A stretch of DNA of 60,798 nt, taken from Chloroflexota bacterium. GTDB lineage: Bacteria; Chloroflexota; Dehalococcoidia; CAUJGQ01. Where the stretch lies: contig CAUJGQ010000077.1 of assembly GCA_963170165.1 (NCBI GenBank), positions 1-60,798 of the forward strand, given 5' to 3'. The notes beneath the pieces were generated by a model that was not told the DNA's origin, searched no databases, and saw only the letters and a program-made list of their open reading frames with translations. The translations under genes and the position numbers were made by a program. The first letter of the stretch is position 1; each line of letters opens with the position of its first letter. Below, in pieces: positions 50,174-57,509 of this stretch.

Positions 50174-51991
50174 CTATCCGGAGGCCGTGAACGGCGCCCA
50201 GCAGGTGGTGGTGCCCGCCTTTACCTCGATGTTCCCCTGCGCCTGGCGCGCACTACTAAACACCCCGTCCACCTTCAGCCCGTTGCTGCCCCGAATCGTG
50301 AAGACGCTGTCGGTGATGACTGCCTGGACATCCCCTTCGCCGGCGGCGGTGTTCTCCCCGCAGCGATACCCCTGCAGCCGCACGCTGGTCACCGCCCGCC
50401 CATCGGCCGCGACGGTGAAGGTGAGCGTGCCGCCCTGGTAGAACGTGGCGCGGAAGGTCGCCCCCGCCGCCGGTATCACCACCGGCAGGCCGGTCTTCTC
50501 CCGCCACCAGCGGCGCAGCGCCAGGTCCGACAGCCCGCCCAGAATCGTCGTGCGGTCCGCCCAGATGGCCCGGCTACGCAGGTCCACCCCGGCAGCGTCC
50601 AGGATCTGCATGGCGCGGACCGCCTGCTCCTCTTCAATCTGTCGCTGGAAGCCACCCGCGCCCACCAGCCGGCCGAGGGCGCTGTAGTTCGCGTTGTCGG
50701 TGAGGATCCATACCGCCGCCTGGCGCACCGCGAAATTGAAACCGGCGTCCGTGCCGATGGCCGCCGCGTAGCGGCTGATGTCGCCCGGCGCGCTGCGCTG
50801 CACGGTGAAGCCGTCGGCAAAGGCCGGCACGTCACGGTTGATGCTGGCGCAGGCGGCGCTGACGCTGAACACCTGGCTGCCGCCGGCCTGCACCACCACC
50901 GAATCCTGCGACGTCGCCACCATGTTCTGCACGCTGGCCCGGCCCGACAGGAAGTACGTCCCCGCCGGCACGACGATCTTGATATCGTGCTTGGCCGTGT
51001 TCGTCACGGACAGCGACACCATGTTCAGCCCGCCGCCGCTGGCCCTGACGGTCACCTTGCCTTCGGCCACCAGGTCCAGCAGGTGGCGGCCGGCCAGGTC
51101 GGCATCGAGCGCCGTCAGCCGGGCGCGGGCGGTCTCCTCCTGGCGGTGGCCGGGGTAGTCCGCCAGGAACGTCCGGTAGGCCTGCTGGCTGCCCTGTCCC
51201 TCGGCGGCGCGGAAGAGGCTGTCGTCGGCTGCCAGGGCTGCCGCCCGCTGCCGCGCCTCGGCGGTGTGAGCGCCGTTGGGGAAGCGCTGGGCGAAGGCGT
51301 TCAGCGTGCGGATGGTGGGCGCCACCAGCGCCAGCGCCCAATGAATGTCCTCGATGCGGGCGCGGGCGGTGGCGGCGCTGGCGCCGGCGGGCTCCGCGGT
51401 CAGATACGCCTCGTAGGCGGCGACGGTGTTCTTGCTCTCCGCCTCCTGCCAGCGCCGCGCGTCGCGCTTGGCCCTGGCCTCGGCGGCATAGCGGCCGGTG
51501 CCGTAGTCACGCAGGTAGCGGTCCAGCGCGCTGATCGTGCCGGCGGCGGCCGCCTCCTTCCAGGCAAGGTCTTCCTGCAGCAGCTTGGCCTCGCCGGAGT
51601 AGGCGCTGGCGGGATAGCTCTTGAGAAACTGCTCCACCCCGGCCGGCGTGGCAGCGCCCTTCACCGGCTCCCAGTGCAGCCGGTCGATGGCGGCGGCCGC
51701 CTCGGCGGCATAGGCGCCGGTGGCGTAGTCACGGGCGTAGCGCTCGTACCCTGCCAGCGCGCCGTCGCTCTCGGCCGCCTGCCAGGCACGGGCATCAGCC
51801 CGCCCCCGCGCGGCGGCGCTGTGGCGGCCCGCCGGCCACTCCGTGAGGAAGGCGGTGTAGGCCGCCTCGCTGTCGGCGGCCGCCGCCGAGCGCCAATCCA
51901 GTTCACGCTGGGCCCGCGGCCACAGCGCCACCCCTGCTACCAGCAGCGCCAGCGCGACCGCGCCGCCGCCGATGATCATCGCCCGCTTCAT
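50174..51991 (-). CDS. Membrane-anchored helical-repeat protein with beta C-terminus
   Basis: 605 residues. One N-terminal helix (MIIGGGAVALALLVAGVALW) anchors it. Residues about 30-300 are six or so TPR-like repeats of about 40 residues, each with a pattern like W-x-x-A then AY-x-x-YL-x-x-YP-x-G-x-YA-x-EA-x-x-R (for example AAYTAFLTEWPAGRHSAAAR and ALDRYLRDYGTGRYAAEARA). A beta-rich domain follows (VSLSVTNTAKHDIKIVVPAG, then FRATFYQGGTLTFTVAADGR), then a C-terminal Cys-containing end. Probably a periplasmic/extracellular scaffold; binding partner unknown. Similar repeats occur in Chloroflexota proteins of unknown role (inference). Confidence 0.75.
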   Translation of the reverse strand: MKRAMIIGGGAVALALLVAGVALWPRAQRELDWRSAAAADSEAAYTAFLTEWPAGRHSAAARGRADARAWQAAESDGALAGYERYARDYATGAYAAEAAAAIDRLHWEPVKGAATPAGVEQFLKSYPASAYSGEAKLLQEDLAWKEAAAAGTISALDRYLRDYGTGRYAAEARAKRDARRWQEAESKNTVAAYEAYLTAEPAGASAATARARIEDIHWALALVAPTIRTLNAFAQRFPNGAHTAEARQRAAALAADDSLFRAAEGQGSQQAYRTFLADYPGHRQEETARARLTALDADLAGRHLLDLVAEGKVTVRASGGGLNMVSLSVTNTAKHDIKIVVPAGTYFLSGRASVQNMVATSQDSVVVQAGGSQVFSVSAACASINRDVPAFADGFTVQRSAPGDISRYAAAIGTDAGFNFAVRQAAVWILTDNANYSALGRLVGAGGFQRQIEEEQAVRAMQILDAAGVDLRSRAIWADRTTILGGLSDLALRRWWREKTGLPVVIPAAGATFRATFYQGGTLTFTVAADGRAVTSVRLQGYRCGENTAAGEGDVQAVITDSVFTIRGSNGLKVDGVFSSARQAQGNIEVKAGTTTCWAPFTASG

Positions 51992-52034
51992 GGCACTGCC
52001 TCCTCTCCCCGGAGCCGGCCCGCAAGGGCAACGT

Positions 52035-52574
52035 CTACCGCTTGATCAGCGGCGTCAGGTCCACCGGCGGGTTGTCCGGCCAGACGAGCTGCAGGTTCTT
52101 GGCGCCGGCCGCTATCGGGGTGATTAGGGTCGTTCTGACGTCCTGCCAGGTGCTCTTCGTGACCGTGGTGTTCGCCGATGGGAACGTGGTTACCACCTGA
52201 ACAAAACTGATCCGCTGCCCGTCGTGCAGGAGGTGCGCCTCCTCCGGCGACGATTCGCAGCAGGCCTGACCCAGCAGCCGAAACCCTGCTGATATTGCAT
52301 CGTCGTCATTGACCTCTGCCATCGGCGCCATCGTCATCGCCAGCACCTGGTAGCCATCCTTGGCTATGACGCAGTCATCGGCCGTGGGGAATTTCCCACC
52401 CGACGAGGAGCAGTCCGGCGGCCACCGCTCTGCGACAGTGACCGCCATGATGCGGTACTTCCCTGCGACGGTGCGGATTTGCTTTCCTCCGCCGTCACCT
52501 CCTCCGCCGCAGGCCGTGGCGAACAGCATGGCGGCGGCGGCCAGGGCCAGTGCAAGCTTGGAAACGCGGGTCAT
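52035..52574 (-). CDS. Lipoprotein with DUF4352-like domain
   Basis: 179 residues. Signal LALALAAAAMLFATAC with lipobox, lipid-modified Cys at 22, then a Gly-rich linker. The remainder resembles immunoglobulin-like DUF4352 domains: YRIMAVTVAERWPPDC, DGYQVLAMTMAP and, near the end, NLQLVWPDNPPVDLTPL. The same domain pattern ends the secreted protein at 55398-56684 (RVARARIISRFPEDC, GFKLLMVSFEP, IDLGPYL). Anchored to the outer face of the membrane. A leader box AGAAGGGAG precedes the ATG. Function unknown. Confidence 0.8.
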   Translation of the reverse strand: MTRVSKLALALAAAAMLFATACGGGGDGGGKQIRTVAGKYRIMAVTVAERWPPDCSSSGGKFPTADDCVIAKDGYQVLAMTMAPMAEVNDDDAISAGFRLLGQACCESSPEEAHLLHDGQRISFVQVVTTFPSANTTVTKSTWQDVRTTLITPIAAGAKNLQLVWPDNPPVDLTPLIKR

Positions 52575-52647
52575 GGCGATGCTCCCTTCTGCGGGTCGCT
52601 GCCGGCGTGACCGCGCCGTTCGCAGCCACGCCGGTGATCGGCCGGCC

Positions 52648-53232
52648 TCACACGGCCGGGCTGCTGCCTCCCACCGCCGCCTGGGCGGCCAGGTGGGCGA
52701 CGTCGCAGCGCGGGCAGTAGCGCACCGCCGGGAAGCGGACATACTCGCGGAACTGGCCGCCGCAGCGCGGGCAGCGCTGAGAGGACCACCGCTGCTCCAG
52801 CACGGTGGCGGCCTGATCGCCGTGGCCCTCGGCCCGGAGGCGCGCGGTCAGATCCTCGACGAGCACGACGCCGTTGCTGAGGTGAGCCACGGCCGCCGCG
52901 GCCGCCCGGCCCGCCCCCGGCCCGCCCAGCCGGTCAATCTCCTCGCCGGCCTTGGCCATCTGCCAACCGGCCGTAGCCGCACCCAGACCGATAGGGAAAT
53001 TGCCGATGCCCGCAATGGTGTACAGCACCTTGGCGGCGCCCCAGGCACGGGACTGGGCCGCCAGCGCCCCGAGGAGCCAGCCAATCGCGAGCAGCACGAA
53101 CCAGACGGCGTATTCGGTGGAACCAACTGCGAGTGCAATGACCGCCCCCACCGTGTCAAGGGCGAGAAAGACCCAGCCGGCGATCTGCCCGGCGCGGATG
53201 CGCTTGAGCAGGCTGCTCGGATTGCTGTTCAT
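52648..53232 (-). CDS. Membrane protein with C-terminal zinc ribbon
   Basis: 194 residues. Four or so transmembrane segments (AGQIAGWVFLALDTVGAVIA, AVWFVLLAIGWLLGALAAQ, AGIGNFPIGLGAATAGWQMA), then a helical cytoplasmic part and a C-terminal zinc ribbon, CPRCGGQFREYVRFPAVRYC plus PRC. Start 53232 follows AGGAGGGG. The ribbon may bind a protein or nucleic acid partner. Ordinary hypothetical; one of two zinc-ribbon membrane proteins in this block. Confidence 0.75.
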   Translation of the reverse strand: MNSNPSSLLKRIRAGQIAGWVFLALDTVGAVIALAVGSTEYAVWFVLLAIGWLLGALAAQSRAWGAAKVLYTIAGIGNFPIGLGAATAGWQMAKAGEEIDRLGGPGAGRAAAAAVAHLSNGVVLVEDLTARLRAEGHGDQAATVLEQRWSSQRCPRCGGQFREYVRFPAVRYCPRCDVAHLAAQAAVGGSSPAV

Positions 53233-53423
53233 GCTGCCCCTCCTGTCTGCCACCGGCCAGCCGTGCTGCCGGTCGGTGAAGGGAGCATACGGCCGCCGGT
53301 GTGGCTGCCATCGAAGGGAACACTCAAATAACGCTGACAGATCGCGCCATTCGCCGATTCTTCAGCGGGCCGGCCGAGCGACCCCCATGGCCCCCCTGCG
53401 GCGTTGAGCGTGCGCAAACGGTT

Positions 53424-53798
53424 CTTGGCCCCCCTGCTGGCGAGTAGGGGGGCTCCCGCGTGGTCGGGTGGGCGGTCCTGTCTCCTGTCCCCTGTCCCCT
53501 GCCCCCCCCCGGACCCCTCCGGCGCTGCGCGCCATCCTGTCGCCGCCCGGACCCCTCCGGCGCTGCGCGCCACCTCCCCTACTGCCGCAGGGGAGGCAGG
53601 GACGCTCATGGCCCCTGCTCAGGGCAACCGCAGGCGCGGTCGGTCTTGGCCCCCCTGCGAAGTAGGGGGGCTCCCGGCGCAGCCGGGTGGGGGGTCCTTC
53701 GCAGGCAGCCGGACCCCTCCGGCGCTGCGCGCCACCTCCCTTGGGGACTGGACCCCTCCGGCGCTGCGCGCCACCTCCCCTACTGCCGCAGGGGAGGC
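53424..53798. repeat. Cluster of two interspersed palindromic repeat families
   Basis: Family B (starts GGACCCCTCCGGCGCTGCGC) occurs at 53511-53533, 53549-53597, 53711-53740 and 53750-53798, the second and fourth with a full CCTCCCC...GGGGAGG hairpin. Family A (CTTGGCCCCCCTGC, spacer, AGTAGGGGGGCTC) occurs at 53424-53478 and 53645-53697 and also folds back. A CTGTCCC heptad array (53478-53505) lies between. The 620-bp gap 53233-53852 contains only these. Not CRISPR: no constant spacer or repeat length. Confidence 0.8.
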
Positions 53799-53852
53799 CA
53801 GGGTTCGCAGCCGGGTGGTGGGTCCGGCAGCCCCAGGGAGCCCCGCGGGCCA

Positions 53853-54710
53853 TCAACCGGCTGGGCGGAGCAGGACGGCACGGTGATCGACGTTGAGCAC
53901 CTGCACCGCGCCCGGCAACTCGGCCAGCACCGTCGGGGAATGGGAGTGGCCGCACACCACCAGCAGCGGCCGGGCGGGGGCGCGTTCGGCCAGCGCCGCG
54001 CGGATCACCGGGTTGCCGGGCATGGCGGCTGCCGGCACATCCGGCCCCTCGTGCAGCACTACCATCTCCGGCGTCGCGGCCAGCACATCCCAGAGTTCCA
54101 GCACATAGGCTTCCTCCTCTCTGCGCCAGGGGCGGCCAGGATCGCCGATGATGCCGCTCAACCCGGCGATGGTCAGTGCCGGCTCGACCCGGATCACTCC
54201 CCGATTGAGCAGATGGACGTTTGGGGCGATGCTGCCTGCCGGTGGCAGGGCGGCATGCTCACCGAAGCGGTCGTGATTGCCCGCCACACCGGCCACCCAG
54301 CGCAACCGCTCCGCCAGCACGCAGTAGACCGGCAGTACATCACCGGCGCCGCCACGGCCCTGGCCGGCCTGCCGCGCATACAGATCGCCGGCGAGGACGG
54401 CGGCGGTGTGATCCAGCGCAGGGATGCACCCGGCGGCAGCCAGCGCGCTCAGTTCGTCCGCCAGCCGCTCGCCGAGCAGGCGGCTCTCCTCGCCGGCCGG
54501 CTGCCGTGCGGGGGTCCCCTGGCGGCGGCGGGCGGGCTCCTCCCGTCCCTGCAGATCCGAGGCGATCAGCAACGCCTCGAGGCCGGCGGGCAGGGCGTCG
54601 ACAATGCCCGCATGGATGGGGAGCGTGCGCGGCTGCAACCCCCCGGTGGGGCCGGTGTCCATATACCGCAGCAGGTGCAGGGGCGCCGCCTCGATTGCCA
54701 GGATCCGCAT
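53853..54710 (-). CDS. Metallophosphoesterase (calcineurin-like), cytoplasmic
   Basis: 285 residues. The metal motifs are GDLYA (usually GD-x-x-D/Y), GVAGNHDRFG and the late CGHSHSPTVL, with PNVHLLNRGVIRVEPALTIA between. The N-terminal motif I (normally D-x-H) reads ALLIASDLQGRE, where an Asp-x-x-Gln replaces it, so activity may be altered. No export signal, unlike the two tandem enzymes at 4-6 kb. The repeat cluster begins just past its stop. Substrate unknown. Confidence 0.8.
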   Translation of the reverse strand: MRILAIEAAPLHLLRYMDTGPTGGLQPRTLPIHAGIVDALPAGLEALLIASDLQGREEPARRRQGTPARQPAGEESRLLGERLADELSALAAAGCIPALDHTAAVLAGDLYARQAGQGRGGAGDVLPVYCVLAERLRWVAGVAGNHDRFGEHAALPPAGSIAPNVHLLNRGVIRVEPALTIAGLSGIIGDPGRPWRREEEAYVLELWDVLAATPEMVVLHEGPDVPAAAMPGNPVIRAALAERAPARPLLVVCGHSHSPTVLAELPGAVQVLNVDHRAVLLRPAG

Positions 54711-54844
54711 CTGCTCCCCCGTGGCCTCTCAGCTCACCCGAGTGGTAGGCCGCAGGCCGAAGTGCTGTTCGCGGGCGTAGGCCATCAGGATAATGGTGGC
54801 CGCGCCGGCCGGGCTGCTGCCGGGGGCCGGCGCGCGGTGCAGGC

Positions 54845-55315
54845 TTAGGAGTAGGCGCCGTACTTGCGCATCTCCTGGATGCCCCAGTAGATCTGCAAGC
54901 CGCCAAACAGGAGGCTGGGACCGGCCAGCAGGTTGCCGAAACCGGCGAGCAGCAGCATCAGGCCGATGACGATGAACATCCCTGCCCGCCGCACCGCCAG
55001 GGTGAGGACGCCAACGCCGATCAGCATCACCCCCCAGGTCGGGTCCAGCAGGCTGGAGAGGACGATGTGCAGCGCCCCAAAGAGGATCAGGCCTGCGCCC
55101 CAACCGGCCAGTTCATTCCGCATCCGCTGATCGCGCGACACCTCTGCCGGCTGCGGCTCTGCGGCGCCCGTCTCGGCATGCACCGCGGCCTCGGCTGTCG
55201 CGCCGGGCAGCACGGGCGTCGCGTCCCGATCATCGAAGCCGCACTTGCAGCGCCGGACATCGAACGGATTGAGCCGCCCGCAGCTTGCGCATGCCACCAT
55301 CGTTGCCATCACCAT
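54845..55315 (-). CDS. Zinc-ribbon membrane protein
   Basis: 156 residues beginning MVMATMVACASCGRLNPFDV; two Cys pairs (CASC and CKC) form a zinc ribbon, followed by a linker and three transmembrane segments (GAGLILFGALHIVLSSLLD, GVMLIGVGVLTLAVRR, GMFIVIGLMLLLAGFGNLL) with GLQIYWGIQEMRKYGAYS at the end. GAGGAGG precedes the first ATG. A second instance of zinc ribbon plus membrane domain (compare 52648-53232). Unknown role. Confidence 0.75.
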   Translation of the reverse strand: MVMATMVACASCGRLNPFDVRRCKCGFDDRDATPVLPGATAEAAVHAETGAAEPQPAEVSRDQRMRNELAGWGAGLILFGALHIVLSSLLDPTWGVMLIGVGVLTLAVRRAGMFIVIGLMLLLAGFGNLLAGPSLLFGGLQIYWGIQEMRKYGAYS

Positions 55316-55397
55316 GACGATCCTCCTCGTGCTGGACAGACCTGCCGCTTTGGAGATGGGCGCCGCCGGTTACCTGGGGCGGGTGCGCTGACCGGCA

Positions 55398-56684
55398 TCA
55401 GCGAAGGTACGGGCCGAGGTCAATCGCCGGGCTGTCGAATGCTTCAAGCCGGTACGCCCGCGCCGCCTGCGGGACCGCGAAGACGATGTAGATGTCGGAG
55501 GACACCTGCCGCCCGCCCTGGGTCGTCACGCTCGAGCCCGAGATGGCACAGCCAGCGCTATCACCGGTGTCGGAGATGATCCGGATGCGCGAGGGCCGTT
55601 CCCGGCAGCCATCGCTGAGAGGCTGCACGCTGGCCCCTGCCGTCCCCGGCTCGAATGACACCATCAGCAGTTTGAATCCGGGCCGCGCCACCGTGCAGTC
55701 GACGGTGCAGTCCTCCGGGAAGCGGCTAATAATCCGCGCTCGTGCGACCCGCCAGGTTCCGGCCGGCGACATGAACTCTCCCGGACGCAGCACCGGCGCC
55801 GGTGGCGGTGGCGGCTCGGCGCTGGCCGGCGGCTCGGCGCTGACCGGCGCCACCGGCGGAGGCACGCCCCACTCCACCGGCGCGGTATCGCACTCCGGCT
55901 GCTCGGGGTTGCGCCACTGCACGGCGCCGGTGGCGGTTTCACCATCGATGCTGCCCCGGACCACCACCTCGTACCCAGGCTCTGCCTCTGCCAGCGTCAG
56001 CGTGAAGGCCTGCCCGTCCAGTTCCAGGCTGCCCGCCCAGGTGAAGCCGGTGAATGCCGGGCCACAGGGCGACGTGGCGATCACCGCCGGGCCATCGCCG
56101 AGCCGCCACGCCCGCAGCGTCCTGCCGTCTGCGCTCAAGGTCAGGCTCACCGGCGCGCCGCCCTCCAGCAGGCTGCCGGAGAGGGTGATGTCCGGCTGGG
56201 GTGCGGGGGTGGGCGTGCTCACCGGAGCCGGCGTCGGGCTCGGGCTGGGCGTACTCACCGGCGTTGGGCTCGGGCTGGGCGTGCGTACCGGCGCCGGCGT
56301 GGCCGGTGGCTGCAGCAGGGACAACGGCATGCCGCCCTCGCCGGTCGAGGAGATCAGGCGGCAGCCAGGGCCCACCTCCAGCCGCATGGTGTACGGCGTG
56401 ATGCCGGGGTGCAGCGCTCGCACCGTCCACACGCCCGGACCCGGGATAGGGATGGTGAAGCGACCGCTCGTGTCGGTGGTGGTGGTCGCGCCGGTCTGCA
56501 GGACCGAGATATCTGCCCCACTGACGATCCGGCCCTCAATGGTCAGTGTGGCCGAGTACTGACACTCCGCCCCCTGGGCGCTCGCGCCGGCGGCAGCGCC
56601 CAGGACATACCCCACCGCCAGCAGTGCCAGCAGTACCGCGCCGATCATCCCGGTGCGCCTGCGCCATCGTGCCGGTATCATCAC
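55398..56684 (-). CDS. Secreted protein with carboxypeptidase-regulatory-like and DUF4352-like domains
   Basis: 428 residues. Signal GAVLLALLAVGYVLGAAAGA; a beta-sandwich (residues 40-110) of carboxypeptidase-regulatory-like type (TIEGRIVSGADISVLQTGAT); a low-complexity linker TPSPSPTPVSTPSPSPTPAP with tandem S/T-P repeats; a middle beta domain; a second Pro-rich linker; and a C-terminal DUF4352-like domain shared with the lipoprotein at 52035-52574. Extracellular and linked by extended spacers; perhaps surface adhesion or sensing (inference). Confidence 0.75.
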   Translation of the reverse strand: MMIPARWRRRTGMIGAVLLALLAVGYVLGAAAGASAQGAECQYSATLTIEGRIVSGADISVLQTGATTTTDTSGRFTIPIPGPGVWTVRALHPGITPYTMRLEVGPGCRLISSTGEGGMPLSLLQPPATPAPVRTPSPSPTPVSTPSPSPTPAPVSTPTPAPQPDITLSGSLLEGGAPVSLTLSADGRTLRAWRLGDGPAVIATSPCGPAFTGFTWAGSLELDGQAFTLTLAEAEPGYEVVVRGSIDGETATGAVQWRNPEQPECDTAPVEWGVPPPVAPVSAEPPASAEPPPPPAPVLRPGEFMSPAGTWRVARARIISRFPEDCTVDCTVARPGFKLLMVSFEPGTAGASVQPLSDGCRERPSRIRIISDTGDSAGCAISGSSVTTQGGRQVSSDIYIVFAVPQAARAYRLEAFDSPAIDLGPYLR

Positions 56685-56831
56685 CCGTCACCTCACGTTT
56701 GCTTCCGCGAGTCTATGGCGCAGCCGGTGGCGCGATTATCATGCCGCACTCATTTCTCTCTGACAGTGCAACGACTGAACAGCCGGACGCCTATCTTGCC
56801 CGAACGTTGACCCATCCGTCATAGTCCTGTT

Positions 56832-57473
56832 ATGCGCAAGCTATCGCTGGTTCAGTGGCAGCTCACCGAGATACACAACGGCCTCGATGGCCGGGCGTAC
56901 CCGCTCGGTAGCACGCCACTGACCATCGGCCGTTCTCCCGCCTGCAACATCGTGGTCGAAGGTAGGTACATCTCCCGCCGCCACGCCGAGATACAGCGCC
57001 AGGCGGATGGCTGCGTGCTCACCGTCCACAGCGCCAACGGCGTGCTGCTCGATGGCATCCTGGCCAATGGTCACGCGGCCCTGGTGCTGGGCGCGGTGAT
57101 CGCACTGCCCGGCCGCCCGGATATCACCTGGCGCGTGAGTGATGCCGATGCCACCGATACCTTCGGGCCGGGCGCCGGCCTGCTGGTGATTGACGCCGCC
57201 CGGCATGAGGCGATCCTGGGCGGGCACGCCCTGGTGCTACGGCCCAAGGAGTTCGAGGCGCTGGCACTGCTGCACCGCGCGGGCCTGGCAGCGGTGCCCA
57301 AGCAGGACCTGGTACGCGCCCTATGGCCGGAATCGGCAGACGTGCCCCATGACGCCGACCTGAACACGCTCATCACCGGGCTGCGGCGCAAGCTAGAGGC
57401 GGCCACACCGGCGGGCCGCCGCGTGGCCATCGTCACGGCGTCGCGCTACGGCTACCGGCTAGATATGGCATGA
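56832..57473 (+). CDS. FHA-domain protein with OmpR-type winged helix
   Basis: 213 residues. The FHA domain (residues about 10-100) has GRSPACNIVVEGRYISRRHA and HSANGVLLDG (the G-R-S, S-R-R-H and N-G pattern), so it should bind phosphothreonine. A C-terminal winged helix follows (HALVLRPKEFEALALLHRAG, KQDLVRALWPE, LNTLITGLRRKLE), as in transcription regulators of the Trans_reg_C family. The arrangement recalls EmbR/PknH-type pairs, where an FHA-bearing DNA-binding protein is phosphorylated by an adjacent Ser/Thr kinase. Here the kinase gene starts 37 bp downstream. Likely cotranscribed. Confidence 0.9.
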   Translation: MRKLSLVQWQLTEIHNGLDGRAYPLGSTPLTIGRSPACNIVVEGRYISRRHAEIQRQADGCVLTVHSANGVLLDGILANGHAALVLGAVIALPGRPDITWRVSDADATDTFGPGAGLLVIDAARHEAILGGHALVLRPKEFEALALLHRAGLAAVPKQDLVRALWPESADVPHDADLNTLITGLRRKLEAATPAGRRVAIVTASRYGYRLDMA

Positions 57474-57509
57474 GGGAAGCGGGGCTCGGGCAGGAGGAGG
57501 GGAACCACG

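Noticed and set aside
53362-53955. Long minus-strand reading frame through the repeat cluster
   Set aside because: It translates the GGACCCC/GGGGAGG repeats into Arg/Gly/Pro blocks repeated at DNA level; no ribosome site or domain. Treated as a chance frame.
54711-54844. Possible short C-terminal gene fragment (ending AREQHFGLRPTTRVS) between two minus-strand genes
   Set aside because: No start with ribosome site and no family match; left unannotated.
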